A DNA stretch of 64,000 bases from Natrinema ejinorense (lineage in GTDB: Archaea > Halobacteriota > Halobacteria > Halobacteriales > Natrialbaceae), in contig NZ_NXNI01000001.1 of assembly GCF_002494345.1 (NCBI RefSeq), forward strand, positions 3,038,001 to 3,102,000, read 5' to 3'. Position numbers and translations under genes: made by a program. Below are positions 53,821 through 63,075 of this stretch, piece after piece. The notes under the pieces are model-generated. The model was not told where the DNA came from and did not search any database. It saw only the letters and a program-made list of their open reading frames with translations. Position 1 is the stretch's first letter. Every line of letters starts with the position of its first letter.

Positions 53821-55500
53821 CTACATCATGCCGCCCATGCCGCCGCCCATACCGCCCATGCCGCCGCCCATGCCACCGGGGCCGCCGGCGGGCATGTCTT
53901 CGTCGTCGTCGTCGTGGGAGACCGCGAGGTCGCCCGCGGCGATGACGTCGTCGATGCGCAACAGCATGACGGCCGCCTCGGTGGCGGACTCGATCGCCTG
54001 GGTCTTCACACGAAGCGGCTCGTAGACGCCTTCGGCGTCCATGTCGATGGTGTCGCCCGTGTAGGCGTCCAGTCCGGCAGCGGTGTCGCCGCCGTCGTGA
54101 GCGCTACGCAGCTCGACCAGCGAGTCGATGGGATCGAGTCCCGCGTTCTCGGCCAGCGTGCGCGGGATGACCTCGAGCGCGTCGGCGAAGGCCTCGACGG
54201 CCAGCTGTTCGCGGCCGCCCACGGAGTCGGCGTAGTCGCGAAGCGAGAGCGAAATGTCGATCTCGGGCGCGCCGCCGCCGGCGAGCACCTTGCCGTCCTC
54301 GAGGGTCGTGCGGACGACGCCCAGCGAGTCCTCGACGGCGCGGTCGATCTCGTCGATGACGTGCTCGGTGCCACCGCGGAGGATCAGCGTGACGGCCCGT
54401 GCGTCCTCGACGTCCTCGACGAAGATGCGCTGGTCGCCGGCGATCTCCTTCTGTGCGACGCTACCCGCGGCACCGAGGTCCTCCTCGGTCAGGTCGTCGA
54501 CGCTCGAGACGGGCGACGCGCCGGTCGCGCGAGCGAGCTGGGCCTGGTCGCTGGATTTGACGCGACGGACGGCGATGATGCCTTCCTGTGCGAGGTAGTG
54601 CTGGGCCATGTCGTCGATCCCGCCGTCGACGAAGACGACGTCAGCGCCGACGTCGGCGATCTGCTCGGCCATCTCGCGCAGCTGGGCCTCCTCCTGCTCG
54701 AGGAACTGCTCGAGCTGGTCCGGGTCGGTGACGTTGACCTCGGCGTCGATCTCGGTCTCCTTGATCTCGAGATCGCCGTTGACGATCGCGACGTCGGCGT
54801 CCTCGGCGAAGTACGGCATGTTCTCGGAGACGCGCTCCTTGTCGACGATGACGCCTTCGACGAGCTCGGAGTTCTCGATGGAGCCGCCGACGACCTTCTC
54901 GACTTTGATGTTGTCCGTGTCGACGCCGTCGTCGTCGGCGACCGCGCGAACGGCCTCGACGATGAGTTCCGAGAGCAGGTCCTTGGCGTTCTCCGCACCC
55001 TTGCCGGTCATCGCCGTCGCGGCGATCTGCTCGAGGATTTCGGTGTCGTCCTCGTCGACGTCGATGGCGATCTCCTCGAGGGCCGCGGTGGCTTCCTCGG
55101 CGGCCTCTCGGTACCCCTGAGCGAGGGTGGTCGCGTGGATGTCCTGATCCAGGAGGTCCTCGGCCTGGCTGAGGAGTTCCCCGGCGACGACGACGGCGCT
55201 GGTGGTGCCGTCACCGACTTCCTCTTCTTGGGTCTCCGCGACTTCGACGATCATGTCGGCCGCGGGATGGTCGATCTCCATCTCCGAGAGCAGGGTGACG
55301 CCGTCGTTCGTGACGATGACGTTGCCCGAGGAGTCGACCAGCATCTTGTCCATCCCCTTCGGGCCGAGCGTCGTCCGAACCGATTCGGCGACGGCCTTCC
55401 CGGCCTGTACGTTCATCGACTGCGCGTCCTCTCCGGAGGTTCGCTGGCTGTCCTCCGAAAGTACGATAAGGGGCTGGTTGCCCATCTGCTGTTGAGCCAT
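53821..55500 (-). CDS. thsA: Thermosome (group II chaperonin) subunit
   Basis: The protein has 559 residues from the ATG at 55500; a GTG at 55506 is also in frame. Chaperonin motifs: [42 protein letters not shown] and the C-terminal GGM-repeat tail ([10 protein letters not shown]) that lines the cavity. It forms an ATP-driven double ring for folding and receives substrates from prefoldin. A strong TATA box (55526-55535) lies 28 nt upstream. Other subunits are not in the window. Confidence 0.96.
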   Translation of the reverse strand: MAQQQMGNQPLIVLSEDSQRTSGEDAQSMNVQAGKAVAESVRTTLGPKGMDKMLVDSSGNVIVTNDGVTLLSEMEIDHPAADMIVEVAETQEEEVGDGTTSAVVVAGELLSQAEDLLDQDIHATTLAQGYREAAEEATAALEEIAIDVDEDDTEILEQIAATAMTGKGAENAKDLLSELIVEAVRAVADDDGVDTDNIKVEKVVGGSIENSELVEGVIVDKERVSENMPYFAEDADVAIVNGDLEIKETEIDAEVNVTDPDQLEQFLEQEEAQLREMAEQIADVGADVVFVDGGIDDMAQHYLAQEGIIAVRRVKSSDQAQLARATGASPVSSVDDLTEEDLGAAGSVAQKEIAGDQRIFVEDVEDARAVTLILRGGTEHVIDEIDRAVEDSLGVVRTTLEDGKVLAGGGAPEIDISLSLRDYADSVGGREQLAVEAFADALEVIPRTLAENAGLDPIDSLVELRSAHDGGDTAAGLDAYTGDTIDMDAEGVYEPLRVKTQAIESATEAAVMLLRIDDVIAAGDLAVSHDDDDEDMPAGGPGGMGGGMGGMGGGMGGMM

Positions 55501-55525
55501 AGTCACTCGAAAGATTGATTGCTAT

Positions 55526-55535
55526 TCTATATAAA
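55526..55535 (-). promoter_or_regulatory. TATA box of the thermosome gene
   Basis: The minus strand reads ttatatagaa, about 28 nt upstream of the thermosome start. Preceding ggaagga sequence could be part of the BRE. The spacing predicts a nearly leaderless mRNA. Confidence 0.65.
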
Positions 55536-55769
55536 TCCTTCCCTATCGGATCGGTAGGGACAGTCGAGGTGGCCCCTGTCGTGCGTTTTCGATCGGACAA
55601 CCGTTCGGGTATTTATACCAACATAGCGTGAGAAACGGCGGGTAGATGACTCGTCGCTGGGGATTCGAACGGGGTCCGGATATCGATGGAAAAGCGGTTC
55701 GGGGGGTGGCTCACTCGAGGACGGTCGCCGGAATCAGCGACCCGACGAGATCGAGACGAGGAGACGGGG

Positions 55770-56327
55770 TCAGGACTGGCCGCCGGGGAACCGGTGGTAC
55801 TCCATTCCCTTGTGTTTCATCTCGTTGTGTTTCTCCTCGAGGAAGGAGTAGACCGCGCCGTGGGGCGCACCGTCCAGCAGCATCTCGGCGGCGCTGCGAA
55901 CGGCGTCGACCTCCTGTGGCGCGCCGATGATGCCAAGCGTCGAGCCGTAGATGACGACGTCGGCACCGGTCAGCTCCTCCATCAGTTCGCGGGTCCGGCC
56001 GCCCTCGCCGATGAGCCGGCCCTTCTTGCGTTTCATGTCGGTCTTGTTGCGCGAAGCGGCGTCGATGTCGACGACGTCGAACAACATCATGTCGTCCTCG
56101 AGCAGCCGCAGGGCGTCCTCGGGCGCGAATCCGCGGCCGATTGCGCGAACGATCTCGGGGCCTTTGAGGCCGAGCACGGGATCGCCGACGGTCTCGACGG
56201 CGACGGAGCCGTTCTCCGAGTCGATATCGAGTCGCACTTCGGCTTCCGCCTCGATCTCGCGCATCGTCTCGCCCCCTTCACCGATGAGAACGCCGATGCG
56301 GTCCTGCGGAATCTTCACGTGCTGCAT
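55770..56327 (-). CDS. Two-KH-domain RNA-binding protein (Krr1/Pno1-like)
   Basis: The protein has 185 residues. Two KH modules are visible with GxxG loops: IGVLIGEGGETM (about residue 12) and KGRLIGEGGRTR (about residue 103). The C-terminal helix is FLEEKHNEMKHKGMEYHRFP. It corresponds to archaeal Dim2/Pno1-like proteins acting in small-subunit rRNA processing. The rio1 gene, whose product works in the same process, is 3 kb upstream on the same strand. Confidence 0.92.
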   Translation of the reverse strand: MQHVKIPQDRIGVLIGEGGETMREIEAEAEVRLDIDSENGSVAVETVGDPVLGLKGPEIVRAIGRGFAPEDALRLLEDDMMLFDVVDIDAASRNKTDMKRKKGRLIGEGGRTRELMEELTGADVVIYGSTLGIIGAPQEVDAVRSAAEMLLDGAPHGAVYSFLEEKHNEMKHKGMEYHRFPGGQS

Positions 56328-56546
56328 ACTGCTCGATACTGGCTGGGTGAGGTTAAGCGCTTGGTCCGCGGACACGGGATGGGCCGTGGCACCGACACAC
56401 GCGGTCGTTTGGCAGTCGTGACCCGTCGGGATCGGGTTCGACCACCGCTTCGCCACCGTCGTGACAGCGCCACGAGCCGACTCCTGAAGGGTGTCAGACA
56501 CTGTGCCTGCTCCCGTTATAAGTCGTGTTCGAACGTACCGCGTGAC

Positions 56547-57305
56547 ATGGTACCCGAGCCAACCTACGACGTGTCCGTCTCGACCGACGACCCGCTCGAG
56601 GGAACGCTGCTCGTCGGCCTCGCGAACGTCGGACTGGCGGGGCTCACGGCCGCGGACTACCTCGTCACCCACCACGAGTTCGACCGAGTCGGTTACGTTC
56701 GGTCCCACGGCCTGCCGGACATCACCCCGGTCGAAAACGGCGAACCGCGGCATCCGATGCGCGTGTACGCGTCGGCACGGGCCGACTGCTGTGTGTTGCT
56801 CAGCGAACTGTTCGTACCGGTCTGGGCGGCCGACGCGTTCGTGGACGGGATCCTCGAGTGGGTCGGTTCGACCGGTATCGACGAGGTAGCCGTCTTTCAC
56901 GGCGTCCCGTATCCACACGGGCCGGACGAACACGACGTCTTCTCCGTCGCCACCCCGGAGTACAGGGAGCGCCGCCTCGCCGACTCGACCGTGTCGCCGG
57001 TCAGCGGCGGCGTGCTCGACGGCGTGGCGGGCGCACTGACAACCCGCAGTCTGGAGCGAGAGGCACCACCGCTGGGCGCGTTCGTTACCCCGACGCATCC
57101 GCCCGGACCGGACCTCGAGGCGTCGCTTCGATACCTGGACGTGCTGGAAACCGTCTACGGGCTCGAAATCGACGACGAACAGCTTCGCGAACGATCCGCG
57201 GAGCTCCAGCGGTACTACGGCGAGCTCGCGGATCGCATGGAGGCACTCGACTCGCAGTCGGAGCCCGAGAGTCGACACTTTCCGGAGGATCGGATGTTCA
57301 TGTGA
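56547..57305 (+). CDS. PAC2 family proteasome assembly chaperone-like protein
   Basis: The protein has 252 residues. PAC2 features are LVGLANVGLAGLTAADYLV, an E-F-x-V-G-Y element, FHGVPYPH, and PPLGAFVTPTHPPGPDLEASLRYLDVLE. Eukaryotic PAC2 helps build the proteasome alpha ring; archaeal members are thought to act similarly. A gttataagt TATA lies about 30 nt upstream of the ATG at 56547. Confidence 0.88.
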   Translation: MVPEPTYDVSVSTDDPLEGTLLVGLANVGLAGLTAADYLVTHHEFDRVGYVRSHGLPDITPVENGEPRHPMRVYASARADCCVLLSELFVPVWAADAFVDGILEWVGSTGIDEVAVFHGVPYPHGPDEHDVFSVATPEYRERRLADSTVSPVSGGVLDGVAGALTTRSLEREAPPLGAFVTPTHPPGPDLEASLRYLDVLETVYGLEIDDEQLRERSAELQRYYGELADRMEALDSQSEPESRHFPEDRMFM

Positions 57306-57354
57306 ACCGCGATACCGGCCGCGACCGGAACCGTTCGAGCGACCATCGAACCGG

Positions 57355-57858
57355 TTACTCGAGGACCGAACGGAACCGCACCGACTCCGAGCGCGTATCG
57401 ACGATTGCTACGGTTCGATCGTCGTCGGACTTCGTCAGAAAGTGAGCACCCGGGTTGAGCACGGTCGTCCGCCCCGTTTCCGAGTGTTCGCGCTGGTGGT
57501 GATGGCCATAACAGACGAAATCGTACGTCTCGCCGGCCGCGACCGCCTCGACTTCGGCTTTGCTCTCGCCGTGGAGCGCTGCAAACGAGAGCCCGTCGAA
57601 CTCGAGGTCGGCGAACCGCCCGTGAAGCTGACTCTCACTACCGAGTGAATCGAACGCAGCCTGGAGGTTCGCGACGTCGCCGTCGTTGTTCCCGAGGACC
57701 CCGTGGAGTTCGAAGGTCTCGAAATACGGGACCATCAGCGGAGCGACGAAGTCGCCACAGTGGAGAACGATTTCGACGCCCTCCTCCTGAAAGATCTCGG
57801 TCGCCCGTTCGGTCGCCTCGGCGTTATCGTGCGTATCCGAGATGATGCCGATGTTCAT
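57355..57858 (-). CDS. Metallophosphoesterase, YfcE family
   Basis: The protein has 167 residues. Metal ligands: IGIISDTHDNAEA (D-x-H), HCGDFVAP (GD), LGNNDGD (GN-D), ALHGES (H), and YGHHHQRE (GH-x-H). It cleaves phosphodiesters with Mn2+ or Ni2+; a natural substrate is unknown. It lies between PAC2 and trpS. Confidence 0.93.
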   Translation of the reverse strand: MNIGIISDTHDNAEATERATEIFQEEGVEIVLHCGDFVAPLMVPYFETFELHGVLGNNDGDVANLQAAFDSLGSESQLHGRFADLEFDGLSFAALHGESKAEVEAVAAGETYDFVCYGHHHQREHSETGRTTVLNPGAHFLTKSDDDRTVAIVDTRSESVRFRSVLE

Positions 57859-57929
57859 GTACGTTCCCGCGATGGCGATCCACTAAGGCGTTCGGGGAAG
57901 ACAGGGAGCGCTCCCGTGTGGGTTCGAAA

Positions 57930-59144
57930 CTACGTTTCGAGCGACGACACGCCCGCTCGCTCGAGTGCGAGCCGTCGCTCTCCGTCGGTCAGCCGGTAGG
58001 GCTCGAGTTCGGTCTCGAGCGAACCCAGTTCAGCGCGCCGGCGCTGGTGTGCGTCGAGGAACTCGGTAATCCGATCGATAGCGATTTCCTTCAGTTCGCC
58101 ACTGAGGAGGTCACCGGCCCGGTACTCGGTCGCGATTCGCTCGAGGACGGCGTCGTCGGGTTCGAAGAAGAACCGTAAGTACTGGAACGGGACGTCGACG
58201 GTCGGATCGCCGCCCCGCTCGCGGTGGTCCTCGAGGGTCGCCCGGCCGCCAGTGTAGGCGTGGGTCCGGATCGTCTCGGCGACCGTGTCGGGATCGGCGG
58301 TGAGTTCGATCGACGGCGCATCGCCGGAGGAACTCATCTTCCCGGGCCCCTCGAGACTGGGAAGGAATCGCCCGAGCAGGGCACCGGGTTTGTCGACGGG
58401 GAGCGCTTCCTTGGCGGCGATATCGCGACAGACCCGAACGTGGGGATCCTGATCGACAGCGATGGGAACAAGGGTCGGCTGCCGACCGTCGACGAGTTGC
58501 GGGAGCAAGAGATGGGTCGCCTGTACGGCGGGGTAGAACTGCAAGCCCACGGTATCCTGCTCGCCGTAGACCGCCTCGACCGTCGCCGGGGTGAGATGCT
58601 TCGCGAGTCGAACGGCGATCGGGTAGATCACGTCCGCATCGGCGGTATCGACGACGATCCTCGTCTTTTCGGGATCGAACCCCACGGCGAGCACGTCGCG
58701 GAGGTTCTCGCGCGTGTGTTCGCCGATCGCCGCGAACGACTGCTCCTTCGCGAGGAACTTCTCGTCGTCCGAAACCGGAATGGAGACCGTCGCGCCGGTC
58801 TCTTCCTGAAACCGCTTCGCGAGATAGAGCGGCAAGACGTGGCCGAGGTGCATCGGTCCCGACGGCCCCCGCCCGGTGACGATCGCGTGTGGGGCACCGG
58901 ATTCGGCGGCCTCGAGATACCGGTCGACGTCACGGCCCGCGTAGAACGTTCGGCGACGGAGCAGTGGGTGGTCGGGAAAACGAGCGACCTGCCCGTCGGT
59001 AAGCCGATCGGCTCCGAACTGTTCGAGGAGTTTCTCGTAGTCGACCTCGCCCTCGACGGCGTAGGGAGTGACGGTGAACTGGTCGGCGGACGGGTTCGAT
59101 TCGGTACGAGCGGTACTGTCTGTGGGTTCGTCTGGCACTGTCAT
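57930..59144 (-). CDS. trpS: Tryptophanyl-tRNA synthetase
   Basis: The protein has 404 residues, archaeal/eukaryotic type. HIGH is GPMHLGHV (with GRGPSGPMHLGHVLPLYLAK around), KMSKS is GKMSSSGD, and the D-Q-D-P-H-V-R-V-C-R-D segment shapes the Trp pocket. The Ala/Ser/Glu/Asp-rich N-terminus of about 30 residues fits the family. The ATG at 59144 is used; longer in-frame sequence upstream is not family-like. Confidence 0.95.
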   Translation of the reverse strand: MTVPDEPTDSTARTESNPSADQFTVTPYAVEGEVDYEKLLEQFGADRLTDGQVARFPDHPLLRRRTFYAGRDVDRYLEAAESGAPHAIVTGRGPSGPMHLGHVLPLYLAKRFQEETGATVSIPVSDDEKFLAKEQSFAAIGEHTRENLRDVLAVGFDPEKTRIVVDTADADVIYPIAVRLAKHLTPATVEAVYGEQDTVGLQFYPAVQATHLLLPQLVDGRQPTLVPIAVDQDPHVRVCRDIAAKEALPVDKPGALLGRFLPSLEGPGKMSSSGDAPSIELTADPDTVAETIRTHAYTGGRATLEDHRERGGDPTVDVPFQYLRFFFEPDDAVLERIATEYRAGDLLSGELKEIAIDRITEFLDAHQRRRAELGSLETELEPYRLTDGERRLALERAGVSSLET

Positions 59145-59367
59145 TCGTATCGGTCGGCTGCAGCGGCTGGAAGACGATTCGACGAAAAGGAGCGGAGGGA
59201 GCGTCCGTCGCCGGGGTCGACGGGTTAGGCCACGTCGCCCGCCGCGACGATACTGTCCGCTCTCGAGGGGGCATCCCAGCGCCACTGCCACCCGAGAGCG
59301 GACGTCACTATCGCCCTCTTTTCAACCGACAGTAAAGAAGATTTCGGCGGGCTGTCGCCAAGTCGAA

Positions 59368-60243
59368 TCACTCCCCAGACGGATCCGGCTCCGGACTCGT
59401 GACGAACTCGAGGAGATCGTCTTCAGCCACCTCGAGACCTTGCCGCGAAAAAAAGCCCGCCACGTTTCGGCAGTCCCGCTCCAAGAACTCGCGGCTGTTG
59501 GGGTGGTGGACCGTGACGGCCTGGCCGAGATCGATGAGCACGAGTTGCCCCTCGTTCTCGTCGAAGACGACGTTGTACTCGCTCAGATCGCCGTGGATCA
59601 GCCCCGCCGAGTAGAGCCGGCGCATGTACTCGCGCATGACCTCGTAGGCGGTTTGTGGGTTCTCGATGTGGACCTCGCCGAGCCGTTTCGCGCGGCCCTC
59701 GGCGTTCCCGATGTACTCCATGACCAACACGTTGCGCTCGGTCGCGAGTGGCTCCGGAACCCGAACCCCGGCAGCCTGTGCTCGTCGAAGATTCGCCAGT
59801 TCCTTTTTCGTCCACGCGAGCACGACGTCTTTCTTCTGTCCGCCGAGCCCCTCGAATCGGGGATCCCCCTCGAGGTAGTCCCGCATCTGTCGGAAGTTCG
59901 ATGCGTTGATCCGGTAGATCTTGACCGCGACCTCGCGGTCGTCGCCCAAGGCGTGGTAGACGTTGGCTTCCTTGCCCGTCGAGAGCGGCCCGCCAAAGGC
60001 CTCGACGTAGCCGTCCTGGACCAGCTTGTACAGCGCCGCGAAGGTCGCGTCGTCGAACACCGACTGCTCGACTTTGAACTGGTCTGCGTCCTTGATGCGT
60101 TCCTCGAACTGTTCGAACTCGCGGTCGCGCTTGCGGGCGATCCGATCCGCTTCGGTATCCGAGACGTCGATCTCCTCCCACTCGTCCCCCGGGGTATCGA
60201 CTTCCTCGAGGTCGACCAATCCGAACTCCGTTCCCTGTCCCAT
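59368..60243 (-). CDS. rio1: RIO1-type serine protein kinase
   Basis: The protein has 291 residues. RIO1 motifs: STGKEANVYHA (nucleotide loop), VKIYR (Lys), LVMEYIG (hinge), the catalytic IHGDLSEYN and metal-binding LIDLGQAV. N-terminal 60 residues are acidic and helical. It acts as an ATPase/kinase in maturation of the 30S subunit. Downstream 200 nt and then trpS follow on the same strand. Confidence 0.95.
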   Translation of the reverse strand: MGQGTEFGLVDLEEVDTPGDEWEEIDVSDTEADRIARKRDREFEQFEERIKDADQFKVEQSVFDDATFAALYKLVQDGYVEAFGGPLSTGKEANVYHALGDDREVAVKIYRINASNFRQMRDYLEGDPRFEGLGGQKKDVVLAWTKKELANLRRAQAAGVRVPEPLATERNVLVMEYIGNAEGRAKRLGEVHIENPQTAYEVMREYMRRLYSAGLIHGDLSEYNVVFDENEGQLVLIDLGQAVTVHHPNSREFLERDCRNVAGFFSRQGLEVAEDDLLEFVTSPEPDPSGE

Positions 60244-60251
60244 CTACGACG

Positions 60252-60596
60252 CTATAGGTGGCCTGACGGGTAAAGTGCTGGGTGTCGACGGACGGGTCCC
60301 CGATAGTAGTTGTCGACGCTCTCGAGGACCTCGTCCATGGTGACGTACTCAGTTTCGCCTTTGGCCGATCGCTGGATGTGCATCTCCGACCCCATCCGAT
60401 TGATCGTCACCGGGCCGTCGGCCATCGCCTGCTGGGCTGCCTCTTCGGCTTCCCGCTCGAGTCGCGGGTCGGGATCGATCTCCAACTCGGCATCCGCTTG
60501 TGGCATTATGCTGCCCTCCTTACTGCAGTTTTGCTGCGTGACATGGGCCAAGTCGTGTGTGAGCGGATGCCGTCTCGACTGGCAGACAGGGATACT
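60252..60596 (-). pseudogene. Decayed eCIS-core (DUF4157) cargo protein remnant
   Basis: The reading frame has no start codon of its own and begins in the middle of a DUF4157 domain: THDLAHVTQQN, where the HELAH motif has become HDLAH. Then PQADAELEIDPDPRLEREAE follows, nearly identical to the intact gene upstream (62104-62168), and GPVTINRMGSEMHIQRSA. A short unrelated C-terminus ends it at 60252. About 60 bases differ at only three positions from the intact copy, so duplication was recent. The N-terminal half is missing. Confidence 0.7.
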
Positions 60597-60598
60597 TC

Positions 60599-61570
60599 TT
60601 ATCCGAGTAGCTGCTGTTCTTCGGGGTCGTGATACCGGGGATACATATCCAGAAGTTTGTAGGCGGCTGTCGCTTCAAGTCGGCCGTTACCGAGCACACG
60701 GAATGTCTCGGGCGGTTCAATACCCATTCGGACGAAGCAATCTCGAATTTGGCATTTGAGATGGTGATCAAGGTACTCGCGGAACTCCGCGAGTGGGCCC
60801 GGATCGATCGGCGGTAATTCGATTAGTGTGTCAGGTTCGCGCTCGAACGGATCAGTGTCCGGCTCGGCAGTATGTTGCTCGCCACCATTGTCGAGATACG
60901 ACGTATAGAGCGGTGAGACGGCGTCGATATACGCACCCTCAGCGAGATCGATCTCTTCCTCGTCGGCCTCATCGACGAGATCTGCGGCGAATGATTTCCA
61001 GTCAGCGATCGCGCTCGGAGACAGTGCGTCCAGCGCTTGCTCTTTGACTGATGTCTCCGATAGCTCCAGTCCGTAGACCGTTGCCATATCCTCGGCCTCG
61101 GCGGCTACGTCCGTCTCGAGCGGATCGATCCCGAGATAGACGTTCTGGCGGTAGAGAACGCTGTCAGAGTCGGCTGCCAGCGGTGGAACAGGGATCGGTC
61201 GTTCGGCGTCGTAGTCGTAGTAACTCCGCAACTGGCTGTAGAGGTCGCCAAACAAGTCGTCAAACCGGTCGTCGCCGAGATCCTGAATAGCGAGCCTGAC
61301 AGCGTTAATGCGTTCTGGATGGTCCGTCGACGGCACCGTATCGTATCCTTGCTCCGCGTAGACGTAATACTGGGCGAACTTTCGTGCTTGCTCGTTGTAT
61401 TCGTTTTCGTTAGAAGTCCGGTTTTGGGGATTATCAGCATAGGATTCGCAGTGGTGAGCATAGATTTCACCGCTGTTCTTGTGCAATTCTATATGATGTG
61501 ATGCGCCATTGTTATCAACAACTTCCACACCAATATCAACGTCGTCTTCACCGAGGAATTCTGCGTTCAT
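60599..61570 (-). CDS. Unknown protein coupled to the eCIS cargo gene
   Basis: The acidic protein has 323 residues, without signal peptide or membrane helix. It begins MNAEFLGEDDVDIGVEVVDN, has a helical middle rich in Tyr and Asp, and ends with TFRVLGNGRLEATAAYKLLD. GGGGTG-like sequence lies about six nucleotides before the ATG at 61570, while a GTG overlapping the cargo stop (GTGA, 61579) is a second option. I recognise no domain. Coupling to the cargo gene suggests a chaperone, immunity or second toxin component. Confidence 0.6.
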   Translation of the reverse strand: MNAEFLGEDDVDIGVEVVDNNGASHHIELHKNSGEIYAHHCESYADNPQNRTSNENEYNEQARKFAQYYVYAEQGYDTVPSTDHPERINAVRLAIQDLGDDRFDDLFGDLYSQLRSYYDYDAERPIPVPPLAADSDSVLYRQNVYLGIDPLETDVAAEAEDMATVYGLELSETSVKEQALDALSPSAIADWKSFAADLVDEADEEEIDLAEGAYIDAVSPLYTSYLDNGGEQHTAEPDTDPFEREPDTLIELPPIDPGPLAEFREYLDHHLKCQIRDCFVRMGIEPPETFRVLGNGRLEATAAYKLLDMYPRYHDPEEQQLLG

Positions 61571-61575
61571 ACTTA

Positions 61576-62844
61576 TCACCCCTTGAACTTTGTATTTCCG
61601 CGGTGTTCAGACTCATCAAGAAGATCATCGACCTTGTCCTCAATAAGTTGTTCAAGGAAGTCTCTAGCTTGGTTGCCTTTCTCAGCGACGAAATCCGTTC
61701 CCTTGTCGTAGGCCTTGCCAGTGAGCGTCTTGGTGACATCGCCGGCCACTCCCTTGGCCATCTCCTGTCCGACCGCAGCACCACCGAGAGTACCGAGGCC
61801 GGGCGAAATCCCAGTACCAGCAACAGCTCCAATCAGTCCCCCTACCGCCCCGATAGCACCCTGTGAGATGGCTTTCCCTACGTTGTTCATCACCGATCCG
61901 TCATCGTTGACAATCTCTTCGATCGAGGCCACCCGATCCTCGAGTTGTTCCACCGTCTGTGCGAGTGTCATCTCGTCATTTCGGGACGCAGCCTGTTTAC
62001 GGGCGTTCTGAAGTTGGTCAGTGTCGGGCATTCGCTGGATGTGCGTCTCGATTCCCTTCCGGTTGACCACGACAGGCCCATCCTCGAGCGCGTTCGCCGC
62101 TGCGTCGTCGGCTTCCCGCTCGAGTCGCGGATCGGGATCGATCTCCAACTCGGCGTCCGCTTGTGGCATCATGCTGACCTCGGCCCCGCCGTTTTGCTGC
62201 TTGACGTGGGCGAGTTCGTGGGCGAGTAGATACTGGCCCTCGGGCGAATCGGGCTCGTACTCGCCGGAATTGAATACGATGTCAGACCCACACGTGAAGG
62301 CTCGAGCGTCGATCGCGTCACAGGCCGCCGCCGCTTCCGAGCCCGTGTGAACGCGGACGTCCCAGAAGTCGGCGTCCATCCGCTCGTTGAGTTGCGTGGT
62401 CAGGTCGGGATCGATCGGGTTGCCCGATTTCTCGAGGACCTGCTGCACTGCAGCCTGAGCGTCGTCGGAAGCACCCGACGCGGGGGCGCTCGAGCTCCGT
62501 TGCACAGCCGCGCTATCTGCGCTAGCCGTTACAGTCGCGCCACCTTCCTGCCGGTACTGTGCCATTGCCTCGGGATCGCCCATCGCCTCTCGAGGGATTC
62601 CCTCGTCGACCCACTGCTGGAACTGCTGGCCGTGGCGCTCCTCCAGGCGCTGGAGGTGAAGCAGTTGATCGTGGCTGGTGATATCGCGATTGTACCGTTG
62701 CTCGGCCTCTTCCTGCTTGAGGCTAGCCCCGCTGGCGGCGGACTCGCGCTCGGCTTCAGTGCCCTGTTGTGCGAGTGGCGCCGCGGACGACGTCTCGTCG
62801 GTATCTGATCTGCTTGACCGAAACCCCATGAATTGTTCTTGCAT
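61576..62844 (-). CDS. eCIS-core (DUF4157) domain protein, putative injected effector
   Basis: The protein has 422 residues from the ATG at 62844. Residues 25-80 are polar and Gln/Glu-rich. The DUF4157 domain spans about 130-260 with the metallopeptidase-like motif HELAHVKQQ at 209-217, and MPQADAELEIDPDPRLEREA after it. A short coiled coil (about 293-315) precedes a glycine-zipper region GAIGAVGGLIGAVAGTG..GLGTLGGAAVG (330-362). DUF4157 marks cargo of extracellular contractile injection systems. The tail could insert in membranes. It faces an eCIS-type ATPase gene. Confidence 0.82.
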   Translation of the reverse strand: MQEQFMGFRSSRSDTDETSSAAPLAQQGTEAERESAASGASLKQEEAEQRYNRDITSHDQLLHLQRLEERHGQQFQQWVDEGIPREAMGDPEAMAQYRQEGGATVTASADSAAVQRSSSAPASGASDDAQAAVQQVLEKSGNPIDPDLTTQLNERMDADFWDVRVHTGSEAAAACDAIDARAFTCGSDIVFNSGEYEPDSPEGQYLLAHELAHVKQQNGGAEVSMMPQADAELEIDPDPRLEREADDAAANALEDGPVVVNRKGIETHIQRMPDTDQLQNARKQAASRNDEMTLAQTVEQLEDRVASIEEIVNDDGSVMNNVGKAISQGAIGAVGGLIGAVAGTGISPGLGTLGGAAVGQEMAKGVAGDVTKTLTGKAYDKGTDFVAEKGNQARDFLEQLIEDKVDDLLDESEHRGNTKFKG

Positions 62845-63075
62845 GATATTTCTATACCACAATTATAAATCTTGGCCAGTTAGGTCAAAAAGAACTCGTG
62901 AGAAAATCGAGAACTGAGATTCGTATCCATCTCTGGAAAGAGAGTATAGAACTGAATCACGAAGCAAGTTGATCGCGTGTTCTGTAATCGGCCATCAGTA
63001 AATTAATACATGTATGCGATCACTATGGATATAACCGAATTGACGTAACTGTGGCGGGTTCGACGGTGACCAGGA
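62845..63075. promoter_or_regulatory. AT-rich divergent promoter region of the eCIS-like locus
   Basis: These 231 bases are much richer in A+T than the window average. They hold the TATA box of the cargo gene and taaattaatacatgtatg (about 62999-63016), a probable promoter for the ATPase. Such composition in a halophile suggests horizontally acquired DNA. No gene is seen. Confidence 0.5.
62861..62870 (-). promoter_or_regulatory. TATA box of the eCIS cargo gene
   Basis: The minus strand reads atttataatt, ending about 17 nt before, and centred about 22-25 nt upstream of, the ATG at 62844. A leaderless mRNA starting near that ATG is likely, which supports the longer start over the ATG at 62829. 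Confidence 0.5.
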
